Positions 34,020-46,500 of a stretch of 64,000 bases of DNA are shown here, one piece after another. This stretch comes from Theristus sp. LFF4_11 (lineage: Eukaryota > Nematoda > Chromadorea > Monhysterida > Xyalidae). The translations under genes were made by a program, and so were the position numbers. Position 1 is the first letter of the stretch; every line of letters begins with the position of its first letter. The stretch lies in contig JASANC010002565.1 in NCBI GenBank assembly GCA_030248135.1, positions 1 through 64,000 on the forward strand, read 5' to 3'. Below the pieces are notes generated by a model. That model worked only from the letters and a program-made list of their open reading frames with translations, was not told where the DNA came from and made no database searches.

Positions 34020-37000
34020 TCACTCATCAAACGCGATCAAATTTTCGGGTAGCTCTTTCTGATGTCGTGTCGAGGCCTGTTTCAGGTGTTGCACCCACTG
34101 CATGGCGCGTGCCTGCGAGCCGGCACGGAATTTGTAGACGTTGCCTGGAAGATTATCACAAAAAACAGTTTTTATGGGGGTCTGCTGGTCAATAATAAAA
34201 AACGTAACGGCACTTTTTGCTGTTGTGAGCTGAGACAACGAGTGAGTGTTGCTGACAACGTTTTTAAGTGATCTCCTCCTTTTAGTTTGACCGTTTCGTC
34301 TCAAAAGTGACAAAAAGCCGTCAAAGAACACGACGGCACAAAACCGCAAGCAGCTCGCGTGTTTTGGGCAAGCTACGCTGATGTGTGTAAAAAAAGCTCC
34401 CCTTAGTCTCCACGCACCTTTCGACGGCTCCTGCAGTTGGAAACCGTCGGGGCAAAACGGGTCACTCGCCAAGATCACCATCCATCCGGAGACGCACATC
34501 ATTTTGTACGGCTTGGTTTTGAACTGAAAATGAGAGCAGAATAGAAAATGCACGGAACAGGAAATTATGTTATCACCACAACAGCTCGAGAAACAGAATG
34601 TGGACGGTTTTTCTTCTATTCAGGCGCTGCAATACCTGAATGACAGAGAGCAGCTATGCGCCGGATTCGTATCCAACTACAGTCTAAACTCAATAACATA
34701 TCTAACTAGCTGATTGGTTAATGCATTCTGTGCAAACCAAACGCAGCGTCGCCACAGAAAAAGCAATTCATGCACAGAATGCATGCATCCACGGGATCAC
34801 CGACCAATCAGCTAGTTGCAACTGTTATTGAGTTGGACTGTAATCATCTGGCAGAATACAAGAAAAAAATGCAACTACTCTGAAAAGCGGTACCACTCTC
34901 GAATGAAGTGCTGTGGTGGCAACCAATCCAGCCGACAAAAAATCCACAACAGTGGCAAGGTAAATTAGAAAAAGAAACAATCGAAAATTCCAAAAAAAAA
35001 TTAATAAAAACCACCAACCGCCGTTCTCGCGTCCGAGTTGATGTGCGACGGAAGCGGCGGGAAACGACGCACCGCGTAGTACAGCAGATAGCTCTCGGAG
35101 AGGCAGCACCAGTAGCGCGACCACGCGGCCACCTGAAACGGAAGACGGAACAAATAAAAAACAAAAATAAAAGCGATAAAAATGAATAAGAGCAATTGCA
35201 GGGCGCTTTCTCGAAATACACCATTTACTTAGAAATATATCAAAAATGACTCTATTAGCCCGGTCAATTTGATTCATGCAGAAGTGGATTTGCTTCATCA
35301 GTGCAGTGTATTGCTTCTCTGACCGGAACTACGATTTTCCAAGAGTTACCAACACAGCACCAACGTTGCAGTGCTTTTTTGTCACACTGCCGCGGTCTCT
35401 CAAATTGGTGGTGTCCTTGCTGGTCTCCTTTCTCACCCATGCCAATGCAATTGTCACCCTCGTGGCCTGCTGGCAGTGCCAGTGCGGTGGACTCTTCGCT
35501 CGGAGGATCGAGCCCCGTCGAGGGGTGTATAGGCACTTAATGACAGAGAAAACTCAATGGGCGCCCTACTCAATGGCGTGCTGTACGCTTCTCTGCGATA
35601 GCCCTGGCTAGAAACATCGCCTAAAATCCCAACAACAACAACAACGGTGTGAAGCAACGTCTCACGACAATGCCTGCGCTGTTTACCAAACACCCCCACA
35701 ACACAATCACTGTCGCACCTTCGGCCTCCTGCCATATTTCAGCAGTGTCTTGCGTCTGACGGCGCCCTCGAACACGATCGACTCCGTCAACGGCATCAAA
35801 TTGGCGACCAGTGGCGACGGCAGGTCTGCCACGTCGATGCCAACGGCACCAATTGACGGCTGACGATGTTGGCTCGGAATCGTGCCGCTTTTCGAGCGAT
35901 CATCGGCCGTCTCCAAGCCTGCAAGTTCCATGTGCCGAATTTCAGGCTGTTCATACAGTTTTATCGGAGTTTCCTGCTTTTTCGCGAAATAAAATTGAAT
36001 GGAATGGAATGTGCCAAGGGTTTCCATCCAAGTTGATGGTTCTTTTTTGTTTCGTTGTTCGTTCTCAGATTAGTTTCATTGAACAGTTACAGTGATGGGC
36101 ACATAAGGTTCCAAAGTGATTCAGAGAGTACAGAGGATGGGTGTGTTTAGGTTGGGAATTATTGGTGCGTTTTTCGTATCCTTTAGGTGCAACTAGGGTT
36201 GGCAAAATACCGTTTTTTTCAAATCGTGGTAAAAAAACCTGTATTTTTACCGGTAAAATTACGGTAATTTTACCGGAAAAAAACGAAAGCCAAAAACTTG
36301 TAAAAACCCGCATATTTGTCGCAGCCAACTTTAAACTTGAACCAGGTTTTGTGAAAACAACTATCAGAATGCTTTGTTCAAAATATCGTGCACCAACAAA
36401 GAAAATAAATTATGTTTGGGCTTGAAAACCCAAAAGGTCAGCAATAAATCGAACATTACCTTTTGCTCAATCGTTTATATTCCACCAATTACACAGGAAA
36501 AAACCACAGCGTTTTCACCGGACAGTCTTTGGTCACAATAGACGAACACAATTTGCTACAATAACGCAATTAAACCGAATTTAGAGTCAGTTCAGATCAA
36601 AAAGAAAACAAGCCAGTAATTGTGTCAGAAAAACAATTTTGAGCGACATTTCGAATTTTTAAAATTTTCAGCTCAGCTCGGCAGCTCCAGCCGATTCTTG
36701 CACCTCGCTTAACAGTTCTTTCAAAACATCAGTGTCAATTTCGTCATCATATTTTTCTTGGTCACAGATTTTCTCATTTTCTCATCAAAAATGATATAAA
36801 AACTCAGAGTCCGAAATTGAAAAAAACCGGAAAAATACGAAAAAAAACGGAAAAATACAGAAACGGTCTTTTTCCCGTTTTTTTCAAGGCACCAATTTTT
36901 GCCCTGGTAAAAAAACGCGTAAAAATACGTGTTTTTTTACCGGTAAAAAAACCGGTATTTTTACCATGCCAACCCTAAGTGCAACACGTTCTGACTTCGA

Positions 37001-40000
37001 TCACATGTACTTTCACCTTGCATTTTCCTTTGAACACACATTCGCTTGCTTCACACAAACACACAGGCACAAAACACGAACGTAGTGACGCTTGCCAGTG
37101 TGTTTTGTTTGCGACTGTGTAGTCCGACAACGGTATCAGACTGAAAAAAATGCGACTGGAAAAAATGCCTATCAAGAACAAAAGTGCACGGTCTTCAGAC
37201 CAGGACTTTACCTGAGTCATCTGCACCAGCGATACTCCCGCAAACCGACGTGGTGAAAACGTTGGACGAATCTGAAAATCGGGGGTGTGGTGATAAATGA
37301 CAACAAGCAGGACAACAAACAGCAAGTTAGAAAAATTATAACTTTTGGACTATAGTTGTGTTCTGTTGTGTTATTCGTCACCTATGCGTCAGGCAAATGC
37401 ACAAGGAAACAAGTTCCAACCAAATCCAGCCGGTTCTCTGAACATCTGCCGACCCACCCACCATTGGCAGCATTACAGAACGCAGCCGTATGCGAGGACG
37501 ACAACGACGACGTCGTGCAGGAGGAGTGGTCGAAATCGAGCAGCGAATCGTCCAATAAATGGCGGATCGCCATTTGTCCGGCGCCCGTGTTCGCCAGTTG
37601 ATACGGTTTGTTGGCACCGCCCGTGCCGCTGCCGCCCGGCAGAGAGTCGTTGATGAATCTGCAGAGAATCATCCATCCATTTTATTTCGCGAAAAAGCAG
37701 GAAACTCCGATGAAACTGTATGAACAGCAGTTCGGAGACCCAAAAATCATGGTGAAATTTTCTTTACAGCAGCGTGCTGGACTCTGATTGGCCGCATTTT
37801 GAACGCTGCGCGATCGGACAGCCAATCAGCGTTGTCTTCACCGTAACCGTGCGACGGCTGTGGAGGGCACGTACTACCACGTGGTGCACTTTTGGCCACA
37901 AATCTCAGTCAGATTGGCACACAGTCTTTTGGCACCTCATTACGACAAGTACGCCACGGTGCACACACTGCCGCACCGGTATGTTATTCTTAATCTTTCT
38001 TAACCAACGTGAGCAAACGAAATCGCCAAATCGCCAAATCCCCACCGAAAGCGCGCCCTCCGGTGGCGAGGGCGCATATGACGCTTCAAATCAACCAAAT
38101 TAAAGGATGGTTCTCTGCATTTCGGCCTGGCCAACATCATACGCAAAAAGGGGTGACCTCATCAGTGATGTGCCCCTTTTGAACCAATTGAGATAAAAAA
38201 CTTGTGCAACAGCTTATTCACAGAAAAGTCGATACACCGCTAAACTAGAGAATTCCACACCATCGCCTATCGGGACCCGGGTGGAAAAAGCCCGCCAATG
38301 CAAAAACCACAACAACAAAAAGCGCGCGCACTTGAACTGGCTGGCATTCCCAAGCGACTGCGCCTTTCGATGCGACCGAATGAACGAGGCGCTGCGTTTG
38401 TGCGGTTTGCCGCCGGCTGGCGCTGCGGGCGACGTCACGTGCGTCTCGGTGATCTTCGCGATCAGCGGGGCGGTCATCGACGTGGACGCCTGCAAGATCA
38501 AGGGAATTTGGTGAGACGAAACGCTCGCTGTCTCTCTCATTTTGTCACGACCCCTGGTCCTGGTCCGTCAGTGCGAGTGGGTTTTTTAGTCTTTGCAGAA
38601 ATCCGTGTCAATCTTAAGAGGGTTACTCATGTTTGCTTACGCTCAGCTGCAGTCTACCCAGAAAAAATTTCAGCTGATGATTTGACATTTTTGTCTCCTG
38701 AAATATATAAAATAGGCCATTTCATTTTGCATGAAATTTATGCAAAGTTCACCACATGTCGTTTTTCTTTACATTTTTCACACTTTTGCATAATTTAGCA
38801 TAATTCAACAACGTTTTAGCAACACAATTTAACCAAGAATTTTCAACTTTATCAAAACCGTCTAAAAGGCACCTGCGGTTCCACAGTAGCGTTCCGTGCA
38901 GCAAACGACATTCTCGCATGCTCACTCGTCGGCGTTACTGCAGCGGGGGGCTCGTTGGTGACCTGCAAAAAATTGGGGATTTCGTTGGATTAAAAAAAAC
39001 TTCAAAACAACTTCTTTTTCAACAAGCGCATCCTCACTGCCTGAATCAACAAATCACAGCCATTCATTGGGTTTCTGCTGTATCCATAGAAGCCAATCAG
39101 CAAATGCATCTCAATCAAGCGGCATTCATGAAGCATCATTTAGTGACCCCAATGCTATGTTTTAATACAGCTGCGCGTGTCACTAAATACTGGCTTCGTG
39201 AATGCCGCTTTATAGCAACCGTCCAGCGTCCAGCGACTATCAATCACACCAATCAATCAGCACATGACACAAACTCAACTATAAGCAACCAACTCAGCGA
39301 CCACGCATTCATGAACTCCAACTTTGTTTCACACCTGCAACGCCATCACCAACTCAGCGACCATGCATTCATGAACTCCAACTTTGTCTCACAGCTGCAA
39401 CACCATCACCAACTCAGCGACCATGCATTCATGAACTCCAACTTGGTCTCCCACCTGCAACGCCATTACCAACTCAGCGACCATGCATTCGTGAACTCCA
39501 ACTTGGTCTCACAGCTGCAATGCCATCACCAACTCAGCGACCACGCATTCATGAACTCCAACTTTGTCTCACACCTGCAACGCCATCACCAACACAGCGA
39601 CCACGCATTCATGAACTCCAACTTGGTCCCTCACCTGCAACGCCATCACCGGCAGACTCTCACGTCTCGCGAGCGCGTCCGAAGCGACCGTCGGTCGAAC
39701 GACTCCACTGTGCGAGACGTTCAGTTGTTGTTGCTGTTGCGCTTGTGCTTGCAGCTGCTGCTCCGGCGGCTCCAGCTCCGTCGACTGTCTGCAAAAAAAT
39801 GAGTTTTCCGTGATTTTTTCTATTTATATGGTTTCGTGAAGGTTTTTTTTGGGAATTTCAAGAATCATTTGTTATTCCCTGCGTGTTTTTTCGTCTGAAT
39901 GTGCTGTTATGTCACATCCACAAACCGCACACCTGCGCGTATGGCAACGTATGTTCGATTTGTGTTAGTTTTCAACTGTGTAGACCGAAAAGAATGCGGT

Positions 40001-42656
40001 AAAAATGCACTGAGCGAGCGGGAAAACTTCAGTTTGGTCCATTTTTGTGAGCAAGTACCGTTTTATGATAAGCGGACTGTACCTGTACAGATCGTCCTCG
40101 ATGAACTTCTGCAGTTCGTCAATGTAGCGAATCGACTCGAGGAACGTCTGTACGCACTCAATCGCGCGGAGCTCTTCTGCGAAATTTTGAAAAAAGGCGT
40201 TTTCTATGCCGTTTTTTCATTAATTTCCGTATCATACGAACGAACAATAATTTAGGCGATGTTGTTGACTCAGAAAAGCGTACAGAGAACGCCGTCAACA
40301 AGTAGGGCGCCCATCGAGTTTTTCAGGAATCATGTGTCCAGACAACCCTCGGGGGAGACGCTCGATCCACAAACAAGAATCTAACGCGTCACATCATCAA
40401 AGAAACCTGTGTGACAAACACTCACTGTATTCAGAGCGCTGAAACTCCGACAACAATCTGATGATGTTGTTCATGAGCAACGATCGTTGACCACCATTGA
40501 GGCCACCGGAGGACGGATGGGCGACATCGATGTAGACAAGATCAGTCAGATAAAGACCTGCAAATATGTTTTTCAATAAAGTCCTCAGAAGAACAACGCA
40601 CATTTCTGTGCAGTCAATCGATCAGCTGCTTTTCGAATTTAGTACGCTGATTGGTCAGTTCCTCACTCAACAGCAGACGAAAACAGCCAATCATACACGT
40701 GCTGAAGTGCACAGCGCGCGGTCGTTTGGTGCGTAACATTGATTCAGATGATTAAGACAAAATGATTCACAATACAACCAGTACCAGTACAACGTAAAAT
40801 ATTCAGAACCCGGACTAGGTCAGAAACATCCATTCCAATCCATCCGATAGCTGCGCACGAAACTAGGCGAAAAAAAATAACAGACATGATAAAAAAATGG
40901 TGACTGACCCAAATACGGTATACAAGGCAGTTTGGCGTTCTCCATGTATTTGCGTAACCGCTCGAAATTATTGTCCTCTGAGAACAACTTGATCAATTTT
41001 TCGAGCGATGTCTTGTCTTTCGCGGTGACAACCTGAAAATTTAGATCGGTGAGAAAAGGAGTGATGCATTAGCAAAAAAACATCAGATTAAAAATGTGAT
41101 GAATGAAAGAGTCGACACGAGGGGCCCTTAACAACAAAGTGGCATATTTTGAACGAACAGAAACAAAACTTGCGCTAGATTTGCAAAAACATAAAAAACT
41201 GTTAAAATAATACATACAGTCCAACTGCAACGCAACCGATGTATGGGCGAACTCTGCAAACCAGACACAACTGCAAAAGCGGCGTGCAAATTGTTTAGAT
41301 CGACCAGTCGCTGAAAATGAACGAAATTTGATGTCTCCTGAACAAGTTTTCAGAATCGCTGCCTGATTGAAAGTGCTTTTTCAGAACGGGGCTGAGAGTT
41401 GCAGCGTTCATTAAACGTCAAGCAGTACCAACTAAATACTGTTTCATTAAGCTCCTTTAGTTCCCCTCGCCTACCGGACAACAAAACCATTAGAGTTTCG
41501 TGACTTCCGGTTTCGATGGTTCAAGAGAAACCATTCCAAAAAAATTATCTGAACCTGGAGGGTATATCAGATAGATACCGCAAAAACAGTCAGTCAGTCA
41601 GTCAGTTTTATTCTGCAGTGCACGGCATAATACCAGCGAAGTGTAAGACACCATGAGTAAGGCAAGCCAAAAAGCAAAAACCCACAACAACAACAGCACC
41701 TTCGCGATTCGTATGAAGTGCATGATGACGTCGGCGCGGTGTTTCGGCTTGTGCCGTGCGAGCACCTCGCGCTGGCACCAGAGGCAAACGTGATTGAAGC
41801 GGCGAGTGAACGCGACCACGTTCGGTGACACCACAGCCTTCTCCTTCTTCATCCAACCGCACGTCATCAGCTCCTGACAGATTTTATTGCAGATACACTA
41901 GCAGAGTAAATAATTCGTTTTAGTGCCAGCTTGAAAAACCGACTGAATAAAAAACCGTTTTTTTTGATATTTTGTTGACAAAAAGACAAAACAACGGCAT
42001 TCAGTCAGAGTGTGCGCCAATACAAACGAAACAAAGCGGACCAATCGGTTGATTGAAAAAACGGTAATGAATTCTTTAAATTATTCTAAAAACAAAATTA
42101 AAACGCAACGCACCTCCGGTTGAATCGCCTGAAACACGGGCAGATCCTGCAGTGTGATCTGCGATGCAAAGTCGTCCGGTTGCACTTTCAGCACGTCGAA
42201 TGTCACCGGATCGAATTGTTTGCCCGTCATCGACAGTTTCCCAGGCAACGACGTCGGCGACGAACACGGCGACTCGTTGGAGCTGCAAAAAACAAAAGGT
42301 AGTTTCTTTTCGTTTTCATTCGCTGTGGCATTGATTAGATCAATGTTTAATAATGCTGCTCCAAGCCATGAACAGTTTTTTCTCTTCACAAATAATTGTT
42401 TCAATTTTACACAGAGCATTTCTCTTCTTTGATCTTGTGATTTTACCTAGCCAGACCGCTGCTGACATGCACATGAATCACATGAATATAAAACGGGAAA
42501 CTCTCCTTCTTCACAATGATTTTTGAATCGATCAAACAAAATCAAAACTGAAAAATGCACAGCACACAAAACCAACCTGTCGCTGTCGGCGCCGACGTAC
42601 GCATGGTAGACGTCAAACGCGGCGCGCTTCTGTGCGCTGCCGTACTCAATCGGCAT
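34020..42656 (-). CDS. RALGPS: RALGPS homologue (RalGEF with PH domain)
   Basis: RALGPS1/2 activate RalA/RalB by a CDC25-type exchange domain, with PxxP sites for SH3 partners and a PH domain for membrane binding. Sixteen exons in transcript order: 42656–42577, 42282–42114, 41873–41700, 41310–41218, 41032–40909, 40557–40426, 40176–40083, 39788–39650, 38962–38873, 38489–38332, 37658–37462, 37271–37212, 35918–35719, 35132–35019, 34523–34418 and 34144–34020. All phases agree; 684 residues against about 560–580 in human. RasGEF blocks: [78 protein letters not shown] and [11 protein letters not shown]. The middle has a Gln run and the family tag [10 protein letters not shown]. The PH domain begins [14 protein letters not shown], includes [16 protein letters not shown], and ends [20 protein letters not shown]. 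The start is the first in-frame ATG of the first recognisable exon; an earlier 5' exon is possible. Confidence 0.93.
34680..34840. mobile_element. TA-flanked MITE with CAGTCYAACTCAATAACA ends
   Basis: TA at 34678–34679 and 34841–34842. Ends CAGTCTAAACTCAATAACAT and the complement of CAGTCCAACTCAATAACAG. Inner arms carry CTAGCTGATTGG and its inverse, and GCATTCTGTGCA and its inverse. It lies downstream of the second-last PH exon border in a RALGPS intron. Confidence 0.85.
35456..35644 (+). mobile_element. tRNA-derived SINE, family 1, copy 2 (RALGPS intron)
   Basis: Same order of blocks as 28566–28774 on the plus strand, ending in ACAACAACAACAACG. More diverged in the tRNA-like head (GCCTGCTGGCAGTGCCAGTG). 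Confidence 0.87.
36194..36977. mobile_element. hAT-type element, 0.78 kb (RALGPS intron)
   Basis: Ends TAGGGTTGGCAAAATACCG and the complement of TAGGGTTGGCATGGTAAAAA. The 8-bp flanks are GGTGCAAC (36186–36193) and AGTGCAAC (36978–36985), one mismatch. Interior arms are rich in paired TTTTTACCGGTAAAA words. No transposase frame. Confidence 0.85.
38963..39116. other. RALGPS intron segment, nothing recognised
   Basis: Intronic, upstream (transcript sense) of the exon ending 38873. It has a CCAATCAG motif at about 39092 and no other feature. Confidence 0.5.
39117..39216. mobile_element. GGCATTCATGAAGCA palindromic MITE, copy 2
   Basis: AAGCGGCATTCATGAAGCAT then CATTTAGTGAC, with the inverse arm GTCACTAAATACTGGCTTCG followed by TGAATGCCGCTTTA. 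Same family as 26651–26747, in a RALGPS intron. Confidence 0.88.
39290..39649. repeat. 60-bp tandem repeat, six units, abutting a RALGPS exon
   Basis: Six near-identical 60-bp units, each containing CAACTCAGCGACCACGCATT then CATGAACTCCAAC and a CTGCAACGCCATCACC end, at about 39290, 39350, 39410, 39470, 39530 and 39590. The last unit ends exactly at the exon at 39650, so the splice donor (minus strand GTGATGG) belongs to the repeat. Because 60 is divisible by 3, the plus strand stays open and mimics a repeat protein. Confidence 0.92.
40256..40395 (-). mobile_element. Degraded SINE, family 1, copy 3 (RALGPS intron)
   Basis: Minus strand; recognisable blocks are GGCGATGTT, AGAAAAGCGTACAGA, AGTAGGGCGCCCATCGAGTT and CCCTCGGGGGAGACGCTCGA on the plus strand. 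Internal deletions and no clear tail. Probably the oldest copy in the window. Confidence 0.75.
41397..41457. mobile_element. Degraded GGCATTCATGAAGCA MITE relic
   Basis: GCGTTCATTAAACGTCAAGC then ACTAAATACTGTTTCATTAA and GCTCCTTTA resemble the arms of the family at 26651, 39117 and 43500, with many changes. In a RALGPS intron. Confidence 0.5.
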
Positions 42657-43499
42657 CACTTGTTCTCTCAAGTTTTCTTTTCTCTTTCTTCCTCTATCCG
42701 GTTGTCTGGTCTTCGTTTTGCTTGTCGTTGTTTTTTGTCCAAGAAAAATTAATTGAAAAATGGTTCAATTCAAAACAATACCAATCGATCGATGCTGAAA
42801 TACAACAAATGAAACCGATATCCAAATCTACAACTGATTTTATGTCAGACGACGACGAACGTCAGCACTAGCAGACACACGGACACGACGAGGAGAGCGA
42901 AATCGAAAAAGTAAAAAAAAACAAAAAAAACAGTTGAGGGAAGATGAGATGAGGCAAGAGGGTAGGGAAGAAAAACCGGTTCATTCCAGTTTTGCTCACC
43001 AAAACCGGAAAAAAAGCAGCTTCACTTGAAAAAGATTCAGTTCGTTCGTTCATGTACAGCTTACTATTGCTAACGCACAAAACAAGTTTGGAAAACACAC
43101 AGCTATATACTTTTTTATAACAATTGCTTTGTCTTCATTGATTTGAAATCAGTCAATCGAAGATTCTGTGTATAATCAAAAGGTTTTTTTTTCTAAATTC
43201 CACCTTTATACCACTTTACGATAACTTTTAGTGTCAGTCAGGTTCGGATTCAAAAATTGCATGCTTAGCAACAGATGTGAAACGTGTTTCGTTTCACATG
43301 TAAGTCGTCTGTAATTTCCATGGGTAAAGTATAGACCATATTGAATTTGCTCAAATCTTTTATTCCACCAGCAATGACGCGAAACTGTCAACAGCAATAT
43401 TGTGATGCTAAAAACAATGTATTGCAAAACTGATGGATGGACCGTGTCGGTCGACGATTTCACCACGAATCACATTCAAAATTATCCATGAAGAAGCAT

Positions 43500-43580
43500 C
43501 AAGCGGCATTCATGGAGCAGTATATTTAGCGACGCATAGCTATGCGTCACTAACTGTACTGCTTCATGAATGCCGCTTTA
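43500..43580. mobile_element. GGCATTCATGAAGCA palindromic MITE, copy 3
   Basis: AAGCGGCATTCATGGAGCAG at the left and ACTGCTTCATGAATGCCGCTT at the right, with a short GCATAGCTATGC palindrome in the middle. It lies directly at the 3' end of the receptor gene whose stop codon is at 43582–43584, so it may overlap that gene's 3' UTR. Confidence 0.88.
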
Positions 43581-43581
43581 T

Positions 43582-46500
43582 TCACATGTAATCGGACTTT
43601 TCATTCAGTGCCATGCCACTGATGAAGATCATCGCAGTCACCAAGCAGACGAGCAACGTGAACACAACGAGCAGTACTCTGTCTGCGATGTCCGCCAAAT
43701 GTTCCCACTCAAAGTGCGACGCCTCAAAGTCGCTGCAGATTTCCGAATACTCAAACTCCACCGCCGCCGCGTGCTGATTGGCCGCATTTGAATTTCGATG
43801 ACTTTTATTGGCGCGAAATCGCTCGTCATCATTGTCGTTGTTGTTTTTAAGCGGCAGCGTTTCTTCGCGGAACGTCACTTGTTGCTGGTGAACGTTCTCG
43901 TAGACGGACGTCTCCTGACTCGGTTCGTCCGCTCGTTCCGTTGCGTCGTGCTTCTCAGCCTGCAATGCGAGGTTCTGTAACTCAAAACGGGAATTGGACA
44001 CAATAATTGAGCCTTGCAATTGGGCCAGAAACCCGATTGATTGTGCACGTGAGTCAACTCCTTCGCCAGCAGAGTAGAAACTCGAAAGCCCGTCTCTGTC
44101 GTAGGCACCCTGTGCGCTGGTAATCATGGTCTAAAACAAATCGCCACGCACCAAAATGCAAATGGGACGATGTTGTTGAGAAGATGTGCTGTAAATTTGT
44201 TCAGCCGCCTGAGCATTGGTGAATTGGACATTGACTGGATTGTAACTTTGTAACTATGGTTGATTTTGTGAGCTTTTACTACCTAGGTTCGCTGATGTTT
44301 TGCCCAGACTATAAGATCTGTCTGTGGTAAAACAGCTTCGGCAGTTCTGCCTGGTGTCCGTCGCACTGACGAGCCAGGGGGCACCGCGGTATGCGTCTAC
44401 CTGGCGAAACCGCAAAAACAGCGAACTTCTTGTATTAGATCGAAAAAACTGTAACGAACAGAGTATGCGTCACTTTGGTGTGGCTGATTTCACTGATATC
44501 TGCGTTTACTGCAGCACAAATGGTATCGACATCTTCCATGTTGCGTATGCTGTTTATGTCTGCTTTACCGTCAGTGGTCGGTGTAGGTTTCATTAGTTCC
44601 TAATCAACAGTTCATCATTTCCACCGATAAGCGAGGGCTCTCTCCCCAAGTATAAGGAACAAAAACAAAAACGTGATCATCTCTCCTCAACCGACCGTCT
44701 TCATGCCCCACGCCGAGTATTGGTGCGCCAGCCAATAAGCGACCAGCTCCGGCCGCGGCGCCAAGCGAATCGATTTCGCAATGGGGTGGAACCACGGCCA
44801 GCGGAGTTTCTCGGGCACGAGACGACCGTACTTCGACTGCGACTGCATCCAGATGAGTGCGGTCGTCAGTAGGGTGCCGATGGAAATCAACAGAATCACG
44901 TTGATGTAGAACCAACCTGCGATGTTGCACGTTTTTTTTGTTTTTGTTGTTGGGATTTTTAGGCGATGTTTTTAGCCAGGGCTAACCCAGAGAAGCGTAC
45001 TGAACGCCATTGAGTAGGGCGCCCATCGAGTTTTCTCTGTCAGTAAGTGCCTATACACCCCTCGGTGGGGCTCGATCCCACGAGCGCACAGACAATGGTA
45101 GTCTAACGAACTACCACCAGGCCACGAGGGTGACTACGTTGGTGTGCGCAGTGGACAGTGAAAGTGAAAGTGTCGAAACCGTATGCGATGTGTGCTTTCA
45201 AGAATTTGAATTTGGCATGCTGATCGACTACTTTTCAAGTTTTGTGATTCATGACTTGTTAGCATACATGTATGAATTGACGTTACAGGAAATATCGTTT
45301 TTGCATTCGCTGCAGAAAAACGCACCGAGCAGTGGTATGAAATTCGAAGTGGTTGGCATCGAGTCTGACACCATCAACAGCAAGATCGCCATTGCCAGCA
45401 GAGTGGTTATGCCAAGGTTGACCTGCATGCAGTCAAAACAAGTTTCGAAACCAGATTCTGCAAAAAAAGAATTTTGGTTGTCTGTTCGACCACACCAGTT
45501 GCCACCACGTGGCACGGTTTTCGCGAGACGAGACGAAATACAAGCGAAAGAAGATCAGGAGGCAGAAGACAGCTCGGTTTGCCAGTAACTCGCGACTCAA
45601 GACAGAGTCTCCGCACCAAAAACACATACACACACACACACAAAATCCCACAAGACAAGACGAGACATGTTTCGTGGCAACGCCCCTCCGCCCCGCGCCC
45701 CAATCGTCGCTCACCTTTTCCTGACGTTCCCCACTGGTCGTGGCTGGCATGAAAAAGCCGACGACAGCGACCAAAGTGATTATGGCAGACGGGAGTACGA
45801 GGTTGATCAGATAAAATAGCGGCTTACGTTGGAGGACGAGATTCGCGTGCAACAGAATCCACGGCCGTGGACAGCACGAGAAATGAGCCTGCGAAATTGC
45901 TGGGAACTTTTGTACCCGTTCGCAGTTGTGTTTATGAGGTTTTACACAGGGTAGAATGGCAGAAATTCTTTTTGATTGAAAAAGTACCAGAACAGTTTTT
46001 GTCTGAACGGAAAAATGTACGATTCAAAGGTTAACCATGCAAAAACATGTAAAGTTGACGAGAGAGACATAAAAAAGTACCAACAACCTCTTCTCTGCTC
46101 CATTGGAACGAAATCAACTTCCACTCGTCGTTTGCGACAAAATCCTCCAGAAGAACAGAATCAGTTTCCATCGTGTAGTCGATTTCTTCCGAATCGTGGG
46201 TCCATGATCCAAAGGTCATTTTGCAGCTTTGCTTGTCGAATGGAAAATATCGAATGTCCAAATGACAGCTGAACCGGTAGATTGCTGGGAACATGAAGCG
46301 CACCTGTGAGAAAAACACACAACAACCAGAACTGATGCTAAATTACTATTACCATCGGTTTCCCTTCTTTTGGAAAAAAAATTGCCAACAGATGAAAGTT
46401 TTTGAAGTGTAATTCCACGCTCCCGAAAAATAATATCTTCAATTCAATTTTTGACTGTTCGATTTTTTTATTATTTCATTTTATTTCATTTCAGGATTTG

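Noticed and set aside
38918..39802. A 294-codon plus-strand open frame with a 20-residue repeat
   Set aside because: It is produced by the 60-bp minisatellite staying in frame. The minus strand here carries well-supported RALGPS exons, and the frame has no splice or family support.
44604..44930. Alternative minus-strand frame of 108 codons over the M3 exon
   Set aside because: It overlaps the receptor A exon 44916–44696 in another frame; the M3 sequence and phase match support only the receptor frame.
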